A stretch of 64,000 bases of DNA from an uncultured Erythrobacter sp. (GTDB lineage Bacteria; Pseudomonadota; Alphaproteobacteria; Sphingomonadales; Sphingomonadaceae). Positions 44,484 to 52,379 of this stretch are shown here, piece after piece; the stretch's first letter is position 1, and each line of letters opens with the position of its first letter. Both the position numbers and the translations under genes were made by a program. The DNA lies in NCBI GenBank assembly GCA_947501005.1, contig CANMTU010000001.1, forward strand, positions 2,256,501-2,320,500, in the 5' to 3' direction. The notes beneath the pieces are model-generated. The model saw only the letters and a list, made by a program, of their open reading frames with translations. It did no database searches and was not told the origin of the DNA.

Positions 44484-44798
44484 TCAGCGGATGGCGCAGC
44501 GCGCGGCCGAGGTCGTGACGACGCCCAGTGCTTCCGGATCGTTCCATTCGCGGACATGGCCGATCAGGCGCCCGACGGTGAGCCCGCCGCCGTCTTCGCG
44601 CACCGCATCGGCGAAGCGCGAGATCCCGCGGATCTGGCTGACGGAGAGGTCGTCCGCCCAGATTTCCGCCATGCACTTCGCCATGGGCGGGGAGACGCCG
44701 GCATCCACCAGCCCGCTCTCCACCCGGTTTTCGACCACGGTCGCACAGGCCGAAAGGGCCGTGCATGCCGCCAGCAGGGCGATGATCTTCAGGCGCAT
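44484..44798 (-). CDS. Small lipoprotein
   Basis: The product is 104 residues. The signal peptide KIIALLAACTALSAC ends in a lipobox with Cys at about 18. The mature part VENRVESGLVDAGVSPPMAK looks like a conserved alphaproteobacterial lipoprotein of unknown role. AAGGAGAAT precedes ATG 44798. The dicarboxylate symporter gene lies just upstream on the same strand. Confidence 0.75.
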   Translation of the reverse strand: MRLKIIALLAACTALSACATVVENRVESGLVDAGVSPPMAKCMAEIWADDLSVSQIRGISRFADAVREDGGGLTVGRLIGHVREWNDPEALGVVTTSAARCAIR

Positions 44799-44820
44799 CG
44801 AATTCTCCTTGTGCGGTCGG

Positions 44821-46056
44821 TCATACATCATCGGCCGAAATCATTTCGCCCCGGTCGATCTCGCCGGTCATCACGGCGACGGTGGTGGCCACGGCGGCAT
44901 CGCCGCTGACATTGGTGGTGGTGCGCATCATGTCCATGATCCGGTCGACCCCGGCGACGAAGGCGATGGTTTCCAGCGGCACGCCGACTGCCCCGAACAC
45001 CAGCGCCATCATGATGAGCCCCGCGCCCGGAATGCCCGCCGCCCCGACCGCGCCCAGCGTGGCGAGGATCGAGATCAGGAAATACTGCGCCCAGCTCAGC
45101 TCCACCCCGAAGATCTGCGCGCCGAACAGCGTGGCAAGGCCGAGATACATGGCTGTGCCGTTCATATTGATCGTGGCGCCAAGCGCGATCACGAAGCTCG
45201 CCACCGAGTTCGAGACGCCGAGATTGCGCTCCGCACAGCGCAAGGTCACCGGCAGCGTCGCGTTGGAGGACGCGGTGGAATAGCTCACCGCCATCGCATC
45301 GATGATGCCGCGGAAGAAATCGCGCACCGGCAGCCTGGCGAGGAACTTGATCATCGCCGAATACATCACGAAAATGATCAGCAGGCAGCCCAGGTAATTC
45401 AGCGCGACCAGTTTCGACAGGGCGATCAAGGCATCGAATCCCAGCGTGCCGGCGACCCAGGCCATCAGCGCGAAAACGCCGAACGGGGTCAGCTCCATGA
45501 CGATCATCGTGACTTTCTGCATCACGATGGCGCCCGAATCGAACACCTTCTGAACCGGCCCGCCCTCATCCTGCGCCATCAGGATGCCGATGCCGAGCAG
45601 CACGCTGAACACGATCAGCGGCAGCACGTTGACGTCGGCCATTACCTGAACCGGGCTCTGCGGCACGATTTCCAGCACCATCTGCCGCCACGAGGTTTCG
45701 GTCGGCTCGGGCACGGCGCCCAGTTCGATCGCGCTGGTATCGACGCCCGTGCCCGGCGCCAGCACCGTGCCGAGAAACAGGCCGAGCCACACGGCGATCT
45801 GGCCGGTCACGACGAACAGCAGCATCGCCCGCCCGCCGACCGCACCCAGTTTCCGCAGATCGCCGATCGCCGCAACACCGGCGACGAGGCTGAAGAAGAT
45901 CAGCGGCACGACCAGCATCTTGATCGCGGCGATGAAAATGTCGCCGATGATCTTGATGCTTTCCGCCCCCGGCCCCCACAGGCGCCCGACGATCACGCCC
46001 AGCACCAGCGCCGCGATCACCCGCTGCCACAGCGGAATGGCGAACCACGTCTTCAT
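44821..46056 (-). CDS. Dicarboxylate/amino acid:cation symporter (DAACS family)
   Basis: The product is 411 residues with eight membrane helices and two hairpins. Family signatures are SSNATLPVTLRCAE (first hairpin Ser-rich), ALGATINMNGTAMYLG and IPGAGLIMMALVFG. It takes up C4-dicarboxylates or glutamate/aspartate with Na+ or H+. It lies 13 bp after dapE on the same strand, so the two are likely one transcript. Confidence 0.9.
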   Translation of the reverse strand: MKTWFAIPLWQRVIAALVLGVIVGRLWGPGAESIKIIGDIFIAAIKMLVVPLIFFSLVAGVAAIGDLRKLGAVGGRAMLLFVVTGQIAVWLGLFLGTVLAPGTGVDTSAIELGAVPEPTETSWRQMVLEIVPQSPVQVMADVNVLPLIVFSVLLGIGILMAQDEGGPVQKVFDSGAIVMQKVTMIVMELTPFGVFALMAWVAGTLGFDALIALSKLVALNYLGCLLIIFVMYSAMIKFLARLPVRDFFRGIIDAMAVSYSTASSNATLPVTLRCAERNLGVSNSVASFVIALGATINMNGTAMYLGLATLFGAQIFGVELSWAQYFLISILATLGAVGAAGIPGAGLIMMALVFGAVGVPLETIAFVAGVDRIMDMMRTTTNVSGDAAVATTVAVMTGEIDRGEMISADDV

Positions 46057-46069
46057 TGTGTCGAACCCC

Positions 46070-47206
46070 TCACACGTCCAGCGCCGCCCGCGCGACCGCC
46101 GCATAGATGCGGCTTAGCGCGGAAAGGTCGTCGATGGCCACAGCTTCGTCGCGCTTGTGCATGGTCGCGTTGACGAGGCCGAATTCGATCACCGGGCAGA
46201 CGTCGCGCAGGAACCGCGCATCGGACGTGCCGCCGGTGGTGGAGGGTTCGGGCACCACGCCGGTTTCCGTCTCGATCGCCTGCGCGAGAATGTCGGAGAA
46301 GACGCCCGGTTGGGTCAGGAACGGCTCGCCCGAAATGATCGGCAACGCCGTACCGCCATGCCTTGCGGCGATTGCGCCGATCGCCTCGGACAGCGAGGCG
46401 CCGGAATGGGTATCGTTGAAGCGGATCGAGATGCGCGCCTTGGCCATTGCCGGGATCACGTTGTGCGCGTTGTTCGGAATGTCGATCTCGGTAATCTCGA
46501 GGTTGGAAGGCTGGAACCAGTCGGTCCCCTCGTCGAGCACCAGCGCGTCCAGTTCGGCGAGCATCGCGATCAGCCTGGGGATCGGATTGTCGGCGAGATG
46601 GGGATAGGCGACATGGCCCTGCGTCCCCTCCACCTCCAACCAGATGTTGAGCGAGCCGCGCCGGCCGATCTTCATCATGTCGCCCAGCCGGTCGACGCTG
46701 GTCGGTTCGCCGACGAGGCACAGGTCCGGCCGGTGCCCCTGCTCTTGCATGAAATCGATCAGGGCGCGGGTGCCGTGCAGCGCCGGGCCTTCCTCGTCGC
46801 CGGTGATGATGAAACTGAGCGTTCCCGCATCCTGCGGCACGGCTGCGGCGGCATCGGCCATGCAGGCGATCGCGCCCTTCATGTCGACCGCGCCGCGCCC
46901 GTAGAGGAGGTCGCCGCGAATTTCGGGCGCGAAGGCCGCGCTGGTCCAGCCGCCGCCCGGCGGCACGACGTCGAGATGGCCGGCGAAGGCGAAATGGCGG
47001 CTGCCGGCCGGACCATGGCGGATGGCGAACAGGTTCTCGACCGGTTCTTCCGGCGTTCCCCGCTCCCCCTCGCCGCGCGTGAAGCGGGTAACTTGGAAGC
47101 CGAGCGGGGCGAGCATAGCCTCCATCTCGTCGAACACCGTGCCGGTGGCGGGGGTTACACTGGGCGCCGCCATCAGGCGCTTGGCGAATTCGAGAACCTG
47201 CGTCAT
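46070..47206 (-). CDS. dapE: Succinyl-diaminopimelate desuccinylase
   Basis: The product is 378 residues of the M20 metallopeptidase family. Metal ligands are in FAGHLDVVPPG, GRGAVDMKGA, GDEEGPALHG and the late MHKRDEAV. It hydrolyses N-succinyl-LL-diaminopimelate for lysine and peptidoglycan synthesis, the same pathway as dapB in this window. Confidence 0.95.
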   Translation of the reverse strand: MTQVLEFAKRLMAAPSVTPATGTVFDEMEAMLAPLGFQVTRFTRGEGERGTPEEPVENLFAIRHGPAGSRHFAFAGHLDVVPPGGGWTSAAFAPEIRGDLLYGRGAVDMKGAIACMADAAAAVPQDAGTLSFIITGDEEGPALHGTRALIDFMQEQGHRPDLCLVGEPTSVDRLGDMMKIGRRGSLNIWLEVEGTQGHVAYPHLADNPIPRLIAMLAELDALVLDEGTDWFQPSNLEITEIDIPNNAHNVIPAMAKARISIRFNDTHSGASLSEAIGAIAARHGGTALPIISGEPFLTQPGVFSDILAQAIETETGVVPEPSTTGGTSDARFLRDVCPVIEFGLVNATMHKRDEAVAIDDLSALSRIYAAVARAALDV

Positions 47207-47235
47207 TCTGCGTGCGCTAGCAGGAGAGCCGCGAA

Positions 47236-47703
47236 ATGCCCAAGCTCGATCTCGATGCCGTTCCCCAGACCAACCTCACCGGCTACCCGCCGCCCTTCGA
47301 TGCCGATGTCGAGGGCCGCTGGTATCGCCGCCTCGCTCCGGTGGCGGGCTTCGCCAAACTGGGCGCGAGCCACGTGACGCTGAAGCCGGGCGCCTATTCC
47401 TCGCAACGGCACTGGCACGAGGGGCAGGACGAGCTGGTCGTCATGCTCGAAGGCGAGGCCGTGCTGATCGAGGACGAGGGCGAAACACCGGTCGGGCCGG
47501 GCGATGTGCTGACCTTCGCGGCCGGGACGCGCAACGGGCACCGGCTGCACAACCGGTCGGCCCGGGACTGCGTGTTCCTCGCGATCTCGGGCGGCAGCAA
47601 GGAGGAGGACAGCGGCGGCTATTCCGATATCGACATGGTGTTCGGCCCGGAAGGCTATGCGAAGCGGGACGGCACGCCCTATGCAACGAAGCGGCCTGCG
47701 TGA
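47236..47703 (+). CDS. Cupin-domain protein
   Basis: The product is 155 residues. The cupin motif 1 is RHWHEGQDELVVMLEGEAV with metal-binding His/His/Glu and motif 2 includes PVGPGDVLTFAAGTRNGHRL. The relatives I know are annotated as cupin-fold sugar or metabolite-binding proteins. The substrate is unknown. AGGAGAG lies upstream of ATG 47236, in a 30-bp gap divergent from dapE. Confidence 0.85.
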   Translation: MPKLDLDAVPQTNLTGYPPPFDADVEGRWYRRLAPVAGFAKLGASHVTLKPGAYSSQRHWHEGQDELVVMLEGEAVLIEDEGETPVGPGDVLTFAAGTRNGHRLHNRSARDCVFLAISGGSKEEDSGGYSDIDMVFGPEGYAKRDGTPYATKRPA

Positions 47704-47710
47704 CCTGACC

Positions 47711-47801
47711 CCGTTCGTGCTGAGCCCGTCTAAGCATCGTCCTCCCTCGGGGATAATTCGAAGAGTTAAGGAGGACCCTTCGATAAGCTCAGGACGAACG
47801 G
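47711..47801. repeat. Inverted repeat made of dispersed CCTTCGA-type repeats (copy B)
   Basis: The left arm 47711-47725 (CCGTTCGTGCTGAGC) and right arm 47787-47801 (GCTCAGGACGAACGG) are complementary at 14 of 15 positions, with about 60 bp between. The right arm belongs to the 25-bp element 47777-47801 also found at 43057. It lies between the convergent cupin and nuclease genes. Confidence 0.6.
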
Positions 47802-47811
47802 ACGGTTTCGG

Positions 47812-48702
47812 TCAATCCGAAGTGTCCGCCCACGGCCCTGGCGCGAACGCCTTGTCAAGATACTCCGCAATCCGCAGACCCGCCTGCGTCACGCGCCGTT
47901 CCGCCACGGGGATGGCGGCGGCGATGTCCTCCTGCGTCAGCGTCGTCGCGTCGGGCAACTCACCGTCGCACGGATCGCAGTCGAAAGCGTTGGGATAGAC
48001 GAAGTCGCGCGAGGTCTCCCAGCTTTCCCGACCCCAGTCGGCCGCCTCGCCGCCGCCAAGCGCCGCCCGTTCCGCCGCGCCGTAGCGCCGCACGAGCGAG
48101 GGCCGCGCACTGTCGATCGCCCGTTCGGCCAGCGGGCCGTCCCATACCCAATGCAGGTTCAGGCCCGGTGCGGTGCCGTAGGTCGTCTCGCGGTCGTTCC
48201 CGCCACGATCGTCATGGTCCCCGGAATGGAGCGGCATGTGGATATCGCCCGCGAAATGGACGAGGAAGGCCAGCGCTTCCAGCCGCACCGGATCGGGCAG
48301 GCTCTCATCGGCAAGAATGCGCGCATTGCGTTCCACCTGCGCGCTGACACAGGCGCCGCCGCCGCAATTCTTGCGCACGTCATACGGCTCGCCGATGGGT
48401 TCGGTCTGGTAATGCCAGGCAAAGGTATAGCCCCAGCGCCAGCCCTCCCCCCGCAGGCAATCGGGCCAGACGCTCGCGTCTTTCAGGTCCGCGAGCGAGC
48501 ACTCCGGCGTGCCCAGCAGCGGCGCGGCCTTCAGCAGTTTCGCGATCCCCGCCCGGGTGTCGGGGCGGATATTGGCCTCGGCGATCTCCGCCGTGGTGCG
48601 GTGAGCATAGAAGCCCCACGCCTGCGCCGAGGCCGGCGCCAGCAGCGCCGCCAGCGCGGCAAGCGCACTCAGCCAACTTGTTCGTATTGCTCGATAACCC
48701 AT
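47812..48702 (-). CDS. S1/P1-type nuclease, secreted
   Basis: The product is 296 residues. The signal peptide ends PASAQA so the mature protein begins with Trp (WGFYAHRTTAEIAE), as zinc-dependent S1/P1 nucleases require. HFAGDIHMPLHSGDHDDRGG provides further zinc ligands. It cleaves single-stranded nucleic acid outside the cytoplasm, perhaps for phosphate or nucleotide salvage. The start overlaps the 3' end of the GST gene by 34 bp; GAGGA lies 7 bases upstream of the ATG. Confidence 0.9.
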   Translation of the reverse strand: MGYRAIRTSWLSALAALAALLAPASAQAWGFYAHRTTAEIAEANIRPDTRAGIAKLLKAAPLLGTPECSLADLKDASVWPDCLRGEGWRWGYTFAWHYQTEPIGEPYDVRKNCGGGACVSAQVERNARILADESLPDPVRLEALAFLVHFAGDIHMPLHSGDHDDRGGNDRETTYGTAPGLNLHWVWDGPLAERAIDSARPSLVRRYGAAERAALGGGEAADWGRESWETSRDFVYPNAFDCDPCDGELPDATTLTQEDIAAAIPVAERRVTQAGLRIAEYLDKAFAPGPWADTSD

Positions 48703-49331
48703 TCTTCGTCCTCGGCCGATTTGATCCAGCCCTGCATCCATTCATGCTCCCACACCGCCTGCATATAGGCGGCGGCGAAGCCGGGCATGGGGATCTGATA
48801 CGTGGTGAAACGGCTGACCACGGGCGCATAGAACACGTCCGCCGCACCGAAGGTGCCGAACAGGAACGGCCCGCCCGCCCCGAACCGGGCACGCGCCTCG
48901 GCCCATAGGCCGAGGATGCGCACGATGTCGCGCCGACATTCGGTCGACGGCTGCAGACCTTCCACCCGCTTGCGCATGTTCATCGGGCATTCGCGGCGCA
49001 GCGCGAGGTAGGACGAGTGCATTTCCGCCACCATGGAACGCGCCATCCCGCGCGCGGTATCGTCCTTCGGCCAGAACCGGTCGCGCCCGACCTTGTCGGC
49101 GAGGTAATCGAGAATGGCGATGCTGTCCCACACGACGGTTTCGCCGTCCCACAGGATCGGGACCTTGCCCGATGACGGCTGGGTGCCGCCGTCGTCTTCC
49201 TTCAGTTCCTGCCACTCGTCGCCGAACATCGGCACGGTGATTTCCTCGAACGACAGGCCGGATTGCTTGGCGGCGAGCCAGCCGCGCAGCGACCAGCTGG
49301 AATAGTTCTTGTTGCCGACGATCAGTTTCAT
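48669..49331 (-). CDS. Glutathione S-transferase family protein
   Basis: The product is 220 residues. A thioredoxin-fold N-terminal domain (KLIVGNKNYSSWSLRGWLA, SGKVPILWDGETVVWDSIAI) is followed by a helical C-terminal domain (FLFGTFGAADVFYAPVVSRF). It conjugates or reduces electrophiles using glutathione; the substrate is unknown. It overlaps the secreted nuclease gene downstream. Confidence 0.9.
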   Translation of the reverse strand: MKLIVGNKNYSSWSLRGWLAAKQSGLSFEEITVPMFGDEWQELKEDDGGTQPSSGKVPILWDGETVVWDSIAILDYLADKVGRDRFWPKDDTARGMARSMVAEMHSSYLALRRECPMNMRKRVEGLQPSTECRRDIVRILGLWAEARARFGAGGPFLFGTFGAADVFYAPVVSRFTTYQIPMPGFAAAYMQAVWEHEWMQGWIKSAEDEEWVIEQYEQVG

Positions 49332-49441
49332 GCGCTGCCCACCTTCTTGCCGCCCCCGGCGCTTAGGGGCTTGCCGCCGCGCTGTCGACGCCGATCGGTT
49401 CGGGATAGGAAAACGGGGGCGGGCGGCCTACAGGATGTCGC

Positions 49442-49858
49442 ATGACAGTGCGCCCCTTTCACCTCGCCTTTCCGGTCCGCGATCTGGCCGAAGCCCGCGC
49501 CTTCTACGGCGAAGTCCTCGGCTGTCCGGAAGGGCGCTCGTCCGAGGAGTGGATCGATTTCGACTTCTACGGCCATCAGATCGTCGCCCATCTCGGCGGC
49601 GCGGCGGGCGACCGGGCGGCCAATCCGGTCGACGGGCACGACGTGCCGGTGCCGCATTTCGGCGTCGTGCTGACCATGGCGGACTGGCAGGCGCTGGCCG
49701 ACCGGCTGACCGAGGCCGGCACCGATTTCGCGATCCCGCCCACCATCCGCTTCAAGGGCAAGCCCGGCGAACAGGCGACCATGTTCTTCCGCGACCCCAG
49801 CGGCAATGCGCTGGAGATGAAGGCGTTTGCCGACGATGCGATGCTGTTCGCCCGCTAG
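49442..49858 (+). CDS. VOC family protein (glyoxalase/dioxygenase superfamily)
   Basis: The product is 138 residues. It has [20 protein letters not shown] at the N-terminus and [15 protein letters not shown] at the C-terminus, with His and Glu placed as metal ligands. The DUF1993 gene follows after 10 bp, probably in the same transcript. The substrate is unknown. Confidence 0.9.
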   Translation: MTVRPFHLAFPVRDLAEARAFYGEVLGCPEGRSSEEWIDFDFYGHQIVAHLGGAAGDRAANPVDGHDVPVPHFGVVLTMADWQALADRLTEAGTDFAIPPTIRFKGKPGEQATMFFRDPSGNALEMKAFADDAMLFAR

Positions 49859-49868
49859 GCCTGCTTGA

Positions 49869-50468
49869 ATGACAATCGAAGCCACCCCGAAGGACGACGC
49901 CGCCATGACGCCCGAAGATCTTCTCGCGCCGACCTATACGCAGATGCTCGGCGCGCTGTCCGCCTGGCTCGGCAAGGCCGCCGGGCAATTCTCCGATACA
50001 GCGGACGATCTTTTGGCTGCGCGGCTCGCACCGGACATGTTCCCCCTCGCCACCCAGGTGCGGTTTGCCTGCGTCCAGGCGCTGGAGGGCATGCATCGGC
50101 TTAAAGGCGCGGACTTGCCCGATGCCGTGAATATCCTGCTCGAAGAAGGCCGCGAGGCGGGGGACCGGCCGGGCAGGATCGCCGACGCGCAGCGCCGGAT
50201 CGCCGAAACCCTGCAGACTGTCGCGAGCATGGCTTGCCAGACCGGCGAAACCGATCCGCAGCGCCCGCTTGCCCATGCGCTGCCCAACGGCATGGTGTTC
50301 GACTTCACCGCCGCCACCTATGCGCGGGACTGGGCGATCGGCCAGTTCTATTTCCACGTGATGACCGCCTACGCGATCCTGCGCCACCGCGGCGTCGCGC
50401 TGGGCAAGGCGGACTATGTCGGGCACCTGTTGCCTCTGGTCCGACCCGAAGCCCTGCCGCAAAACTGA
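49869..50468 (+). CDS. DUF1993 family protein
   Basis: The product is 199 residues, mostly helical with a DinB-like arrangement. TPEDLLAPTYTQMLGALSAW at the start and GQFYFHVMTAYAILRHRGV near the end are typical of DUF1993. No enzyme activity is known. The VOC gene precedes it closely. Confidence 0.85.
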   Translation: MTIEATPKDDAAMTPEDLLAPTYTQMLGALSAWLGKAAGQFSDTADDLLAARLAPDMFPLATQVRFACVQALEGMHRLKGADLPDAVNILLEEGREAGDRPGRIADAQRRIAETLQTVASMACQTGETDPQRPLAHALPNGMVFDFTAATYARDWAIGQFYFHVMTAYAILRHRGVALGKADYVGHLLPLVRPEALPQN

Positions 50469-50496
50469 AAGAGGCCGGCACAACGGCCGGCCTCTT
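50469..50496. terminator. Hairpin terminator between convergent genes
   Basis: The perfect 11-bp inverted repeat AAGAGGCCGGC / GCCGGCCTCTT with a 6-nt loop starts at the DUF1993 stop. The minus-strand side continues TCAGTTTT, so it may end both transcripts. Confidence 0.7.
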
Positions 50497-50537
50497 CAGA
50501 TGTCTACAGACCGGCGGGGGATGCCCGCCCGGCTCGC

Positions 50538-51455
50538 CTAGAACCCGTCGACGCTCTTGCTGACGAGGATGTTAACGGCAACGCGGCGGTTCTGCGCCTT
50601 GCCTTCCTCCGTGTCATTGCTCGCCATCGGATCGGCGGTCGCCATGCCGGTGGGGGTGAGCATGCGGTAGGGCGCCCAGTCGCACTGCTGCTGGAGGTAG
50701 TTCACCACCCGGCTCGCGCGCTTTTCGCTGAGTTCCTGGTTAATGTCGTAATTGCCGGTGGAATCGGTGTAGCCGACGACCAGCAGGAGCGCGTTCTCGG
50801 TCGCATTGGCTTCCGAGGCGATAGCGCACAGGTCGCGCTCGGCAGCGGCCGACAGATTGTACTTGTTCGTATCGAAGAACACGTTGGTCGTGCCCTTGAT
50901 GTTGTACTTGTCGATATCGCCGACCCGGCCGCGCAGCGCTTCGGTGGCGGCAGCCTGTTCCTCGAACCGCTCATTAGTGCCGTTGTGGATCATCGCGGCG
51001 GTCTTGAGGTCCTTGCTCTTGAGCGCGACCTTCGAGGCGACGAGATTGCTGCCCCACTGCACCGTCTCGATCTCGACCGGCAGACCGCTCATCAGCGAAG
51101 CAGGCTCGAGCCGATCCTTGTCCAGACCGAGGAAGCCGCCGGTGGAACGGATTTCGGTCGCCGGGCTCATGGCGAAGATCTGGCTCTGCCCCTCGGCGGT
51201 CGTCACGCGGAGGCGGTTGGCATCGCGGCCAGAAATGAAGCCTTCGAACTTGGGGCCTTCGGGCATGCCCGAAAGATCGGTCGGGACGTTGCCGGTCACC
51301 TCGATGTCGCCATTGGACTCCATCGACGTGTCTTGTGAATAGGTGTCCTGCGAATAGGTGTCCTGGGCCGACAGGGTGGCGGTGGCGAGCGGGGTCGCCA
51401 GCATCGCGATCGCGGCGAGGCCGCTCGTGCTTTTCAGATTAGTCTTCATCATCAT
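50538..51455 (-). CDS. OmpA-family outer membrane/peptidoglycan-associated protein
   Basis: The product is 305 residues. The signal peptide ends LATATLSAQ. A middle beta-rich domain (FEGFISGRDANRLRVTTAEG) precedes a C-terminal OmpA domain with VVGYTDSTGNYDINQELSEK and RAS..V, which binds diaminopimelate in peptidoglycan. Just after the signal peptide a 6-residue DTYSQ-type unit is repeated in tandem. AAGGAGT precedes three successive ATGs; the first is taken. Confidence 0.85.
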   Translation of the reverse strand: MMMKTNLKSTSGLAAIAMLATPLATATLSAQDTYSQDTYSQDTSMESNGDIEVTGNVPTDLSGMPEGPKFEGFISGRDANRLRVTTAEGQSQIFAMSPATEIRSTGGFLGLDKDRLEPASLMSGLPVEIETVQWGSNLVASKVALKSKDLKTAAMIHNGTNERFEEQAAATEALRGRVGDIDKYNIKGTTNVFFDTNKYNLSAAAERDLCAIASEANATENALLLVVGYTDSTGNYDINQELSEKRASRVVNYLQQQCDWAPYRMLTPTGMATADPMASNDTEEGKAQNRRVAVNILVSKSVDGF

Positions 51456-51723
51456 ACTCCTTGATCGTCATCCGACCGTCGAACCCGATTTCGGTTCCGC
51501 GGTCCTCCGCAAGAGGGCCGGAGGTCGGGACACGCCCTTGAACCTTACTCGATGATGCGCGGCAGAACGCCGGCACCGCAAAACGAAGGACGGCAAAGCA
51601 GGGAATGAGATTTCGGCGGGATGAACGCGCCTGGCAACCAGCGCGGCCTTAAGGTTAACACGAGCCCGGAATGCGGCGAATTGACGGCCGGGGCAGACCG
51701 GGGCCTGTCACCCGAACGGCGCG

Positions 51724-52377
51724 CTAAAGGCCCGCGTCAGCCAGGATGGCGGCGCGCAATTCCGCGATCCCCATGCCTTTTTCTGCGCTCGTGACGTGCA
51801 GCACGGGGAAGGCGGCGATGTGCTTCTTGGCCTCGGCCTCCGTTGCCGCCGTCACCTTGGCGAGTTCGCTGGCCTTGATCTTGTCCGCCTTGGTCAGGAC
51901 GACGCGGTAGCCCACCGCCGCCTCGTCGAGCATCTTCATCATCTCGCGGTCGACGTCCTTCAACCCGTGCCGGCTGTCGACCAGCACGAGGTTGCGCACG
52001 AGAACCTGCCGGCCGCGCAGATAGGTCCGCACCAGTTGCTTCCACTTCTCGACCACCTTCACCGGCGCCTTGGCGAAGCCGTAGCCGGGCATGTCGACCA
52101 GCCGCAGCCGCGTCGGCTCGCCGACTTCGAAGAAGTTGAGTTCCTGCGTGCGGCCCGGCGTCACCGATGCGCGCGCGATGTTGCGGCGCAGGGTCAGCGC
52201 GTTGAGCAGCGTGCTCTTGCCCACGTTGGAGCGGCCGCAGAACGCGATTTCCGGCACCGTGGGTTCGGGCAGGAACTTCAGTTCCGGGGCCGACAGCAGG
52301 AAATCGACGCGGCCGGAAAACAGCTTTTCCGCCTGCCGTTCGCTGAAGGCCTGCGCCTGTCCTTCCGTCGCCTCCAT
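51724..52377 (-). CDS. engB: Ribosome biogenesis GTP-binding protein EngB/YsxC
   Basis: The product is 217 residues. G1 GRSNVGKSTLLNAL, G2 TPGRTQELNFF, G3 DMPGYGFAKAP, G4 TKAD and G5 TSAEKG are all visible. It assists late large-subunit assembly. It begins 2 bp after the yidC stop and is the last gene of the rpmH-rnpA-yidD-yidC-engB cluster. Confidence 0.95.
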   Translation of the reverse strand: MEATEGQAQAFSERQAEKLFSGRVDFLLSAPELKFLPEPTVPEIAFCGRSNVGKSTLLNALTLRRNIARASVTPGRTQELNFFEVGEPTRLRLVDMPGYGFAKAPVKVVEKWKQLVRTYLRGRQVLVRNLVLVDSRHGLKDVDREMMKMLDEAAVGYRVVLTKADKIKASELAKVTAATEAEAKKHIAAFPVLHVTSAEKGMGIAELRAAILADAGL

Positions 52378-52379
52378 CG

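Noticed and set aside
44431-46173. A 580-codon plus-strand frame over the symporter
   Set aside because: It is antisense to an evident membrane transporter and rich in His/Asp/Arg as such shadows are.
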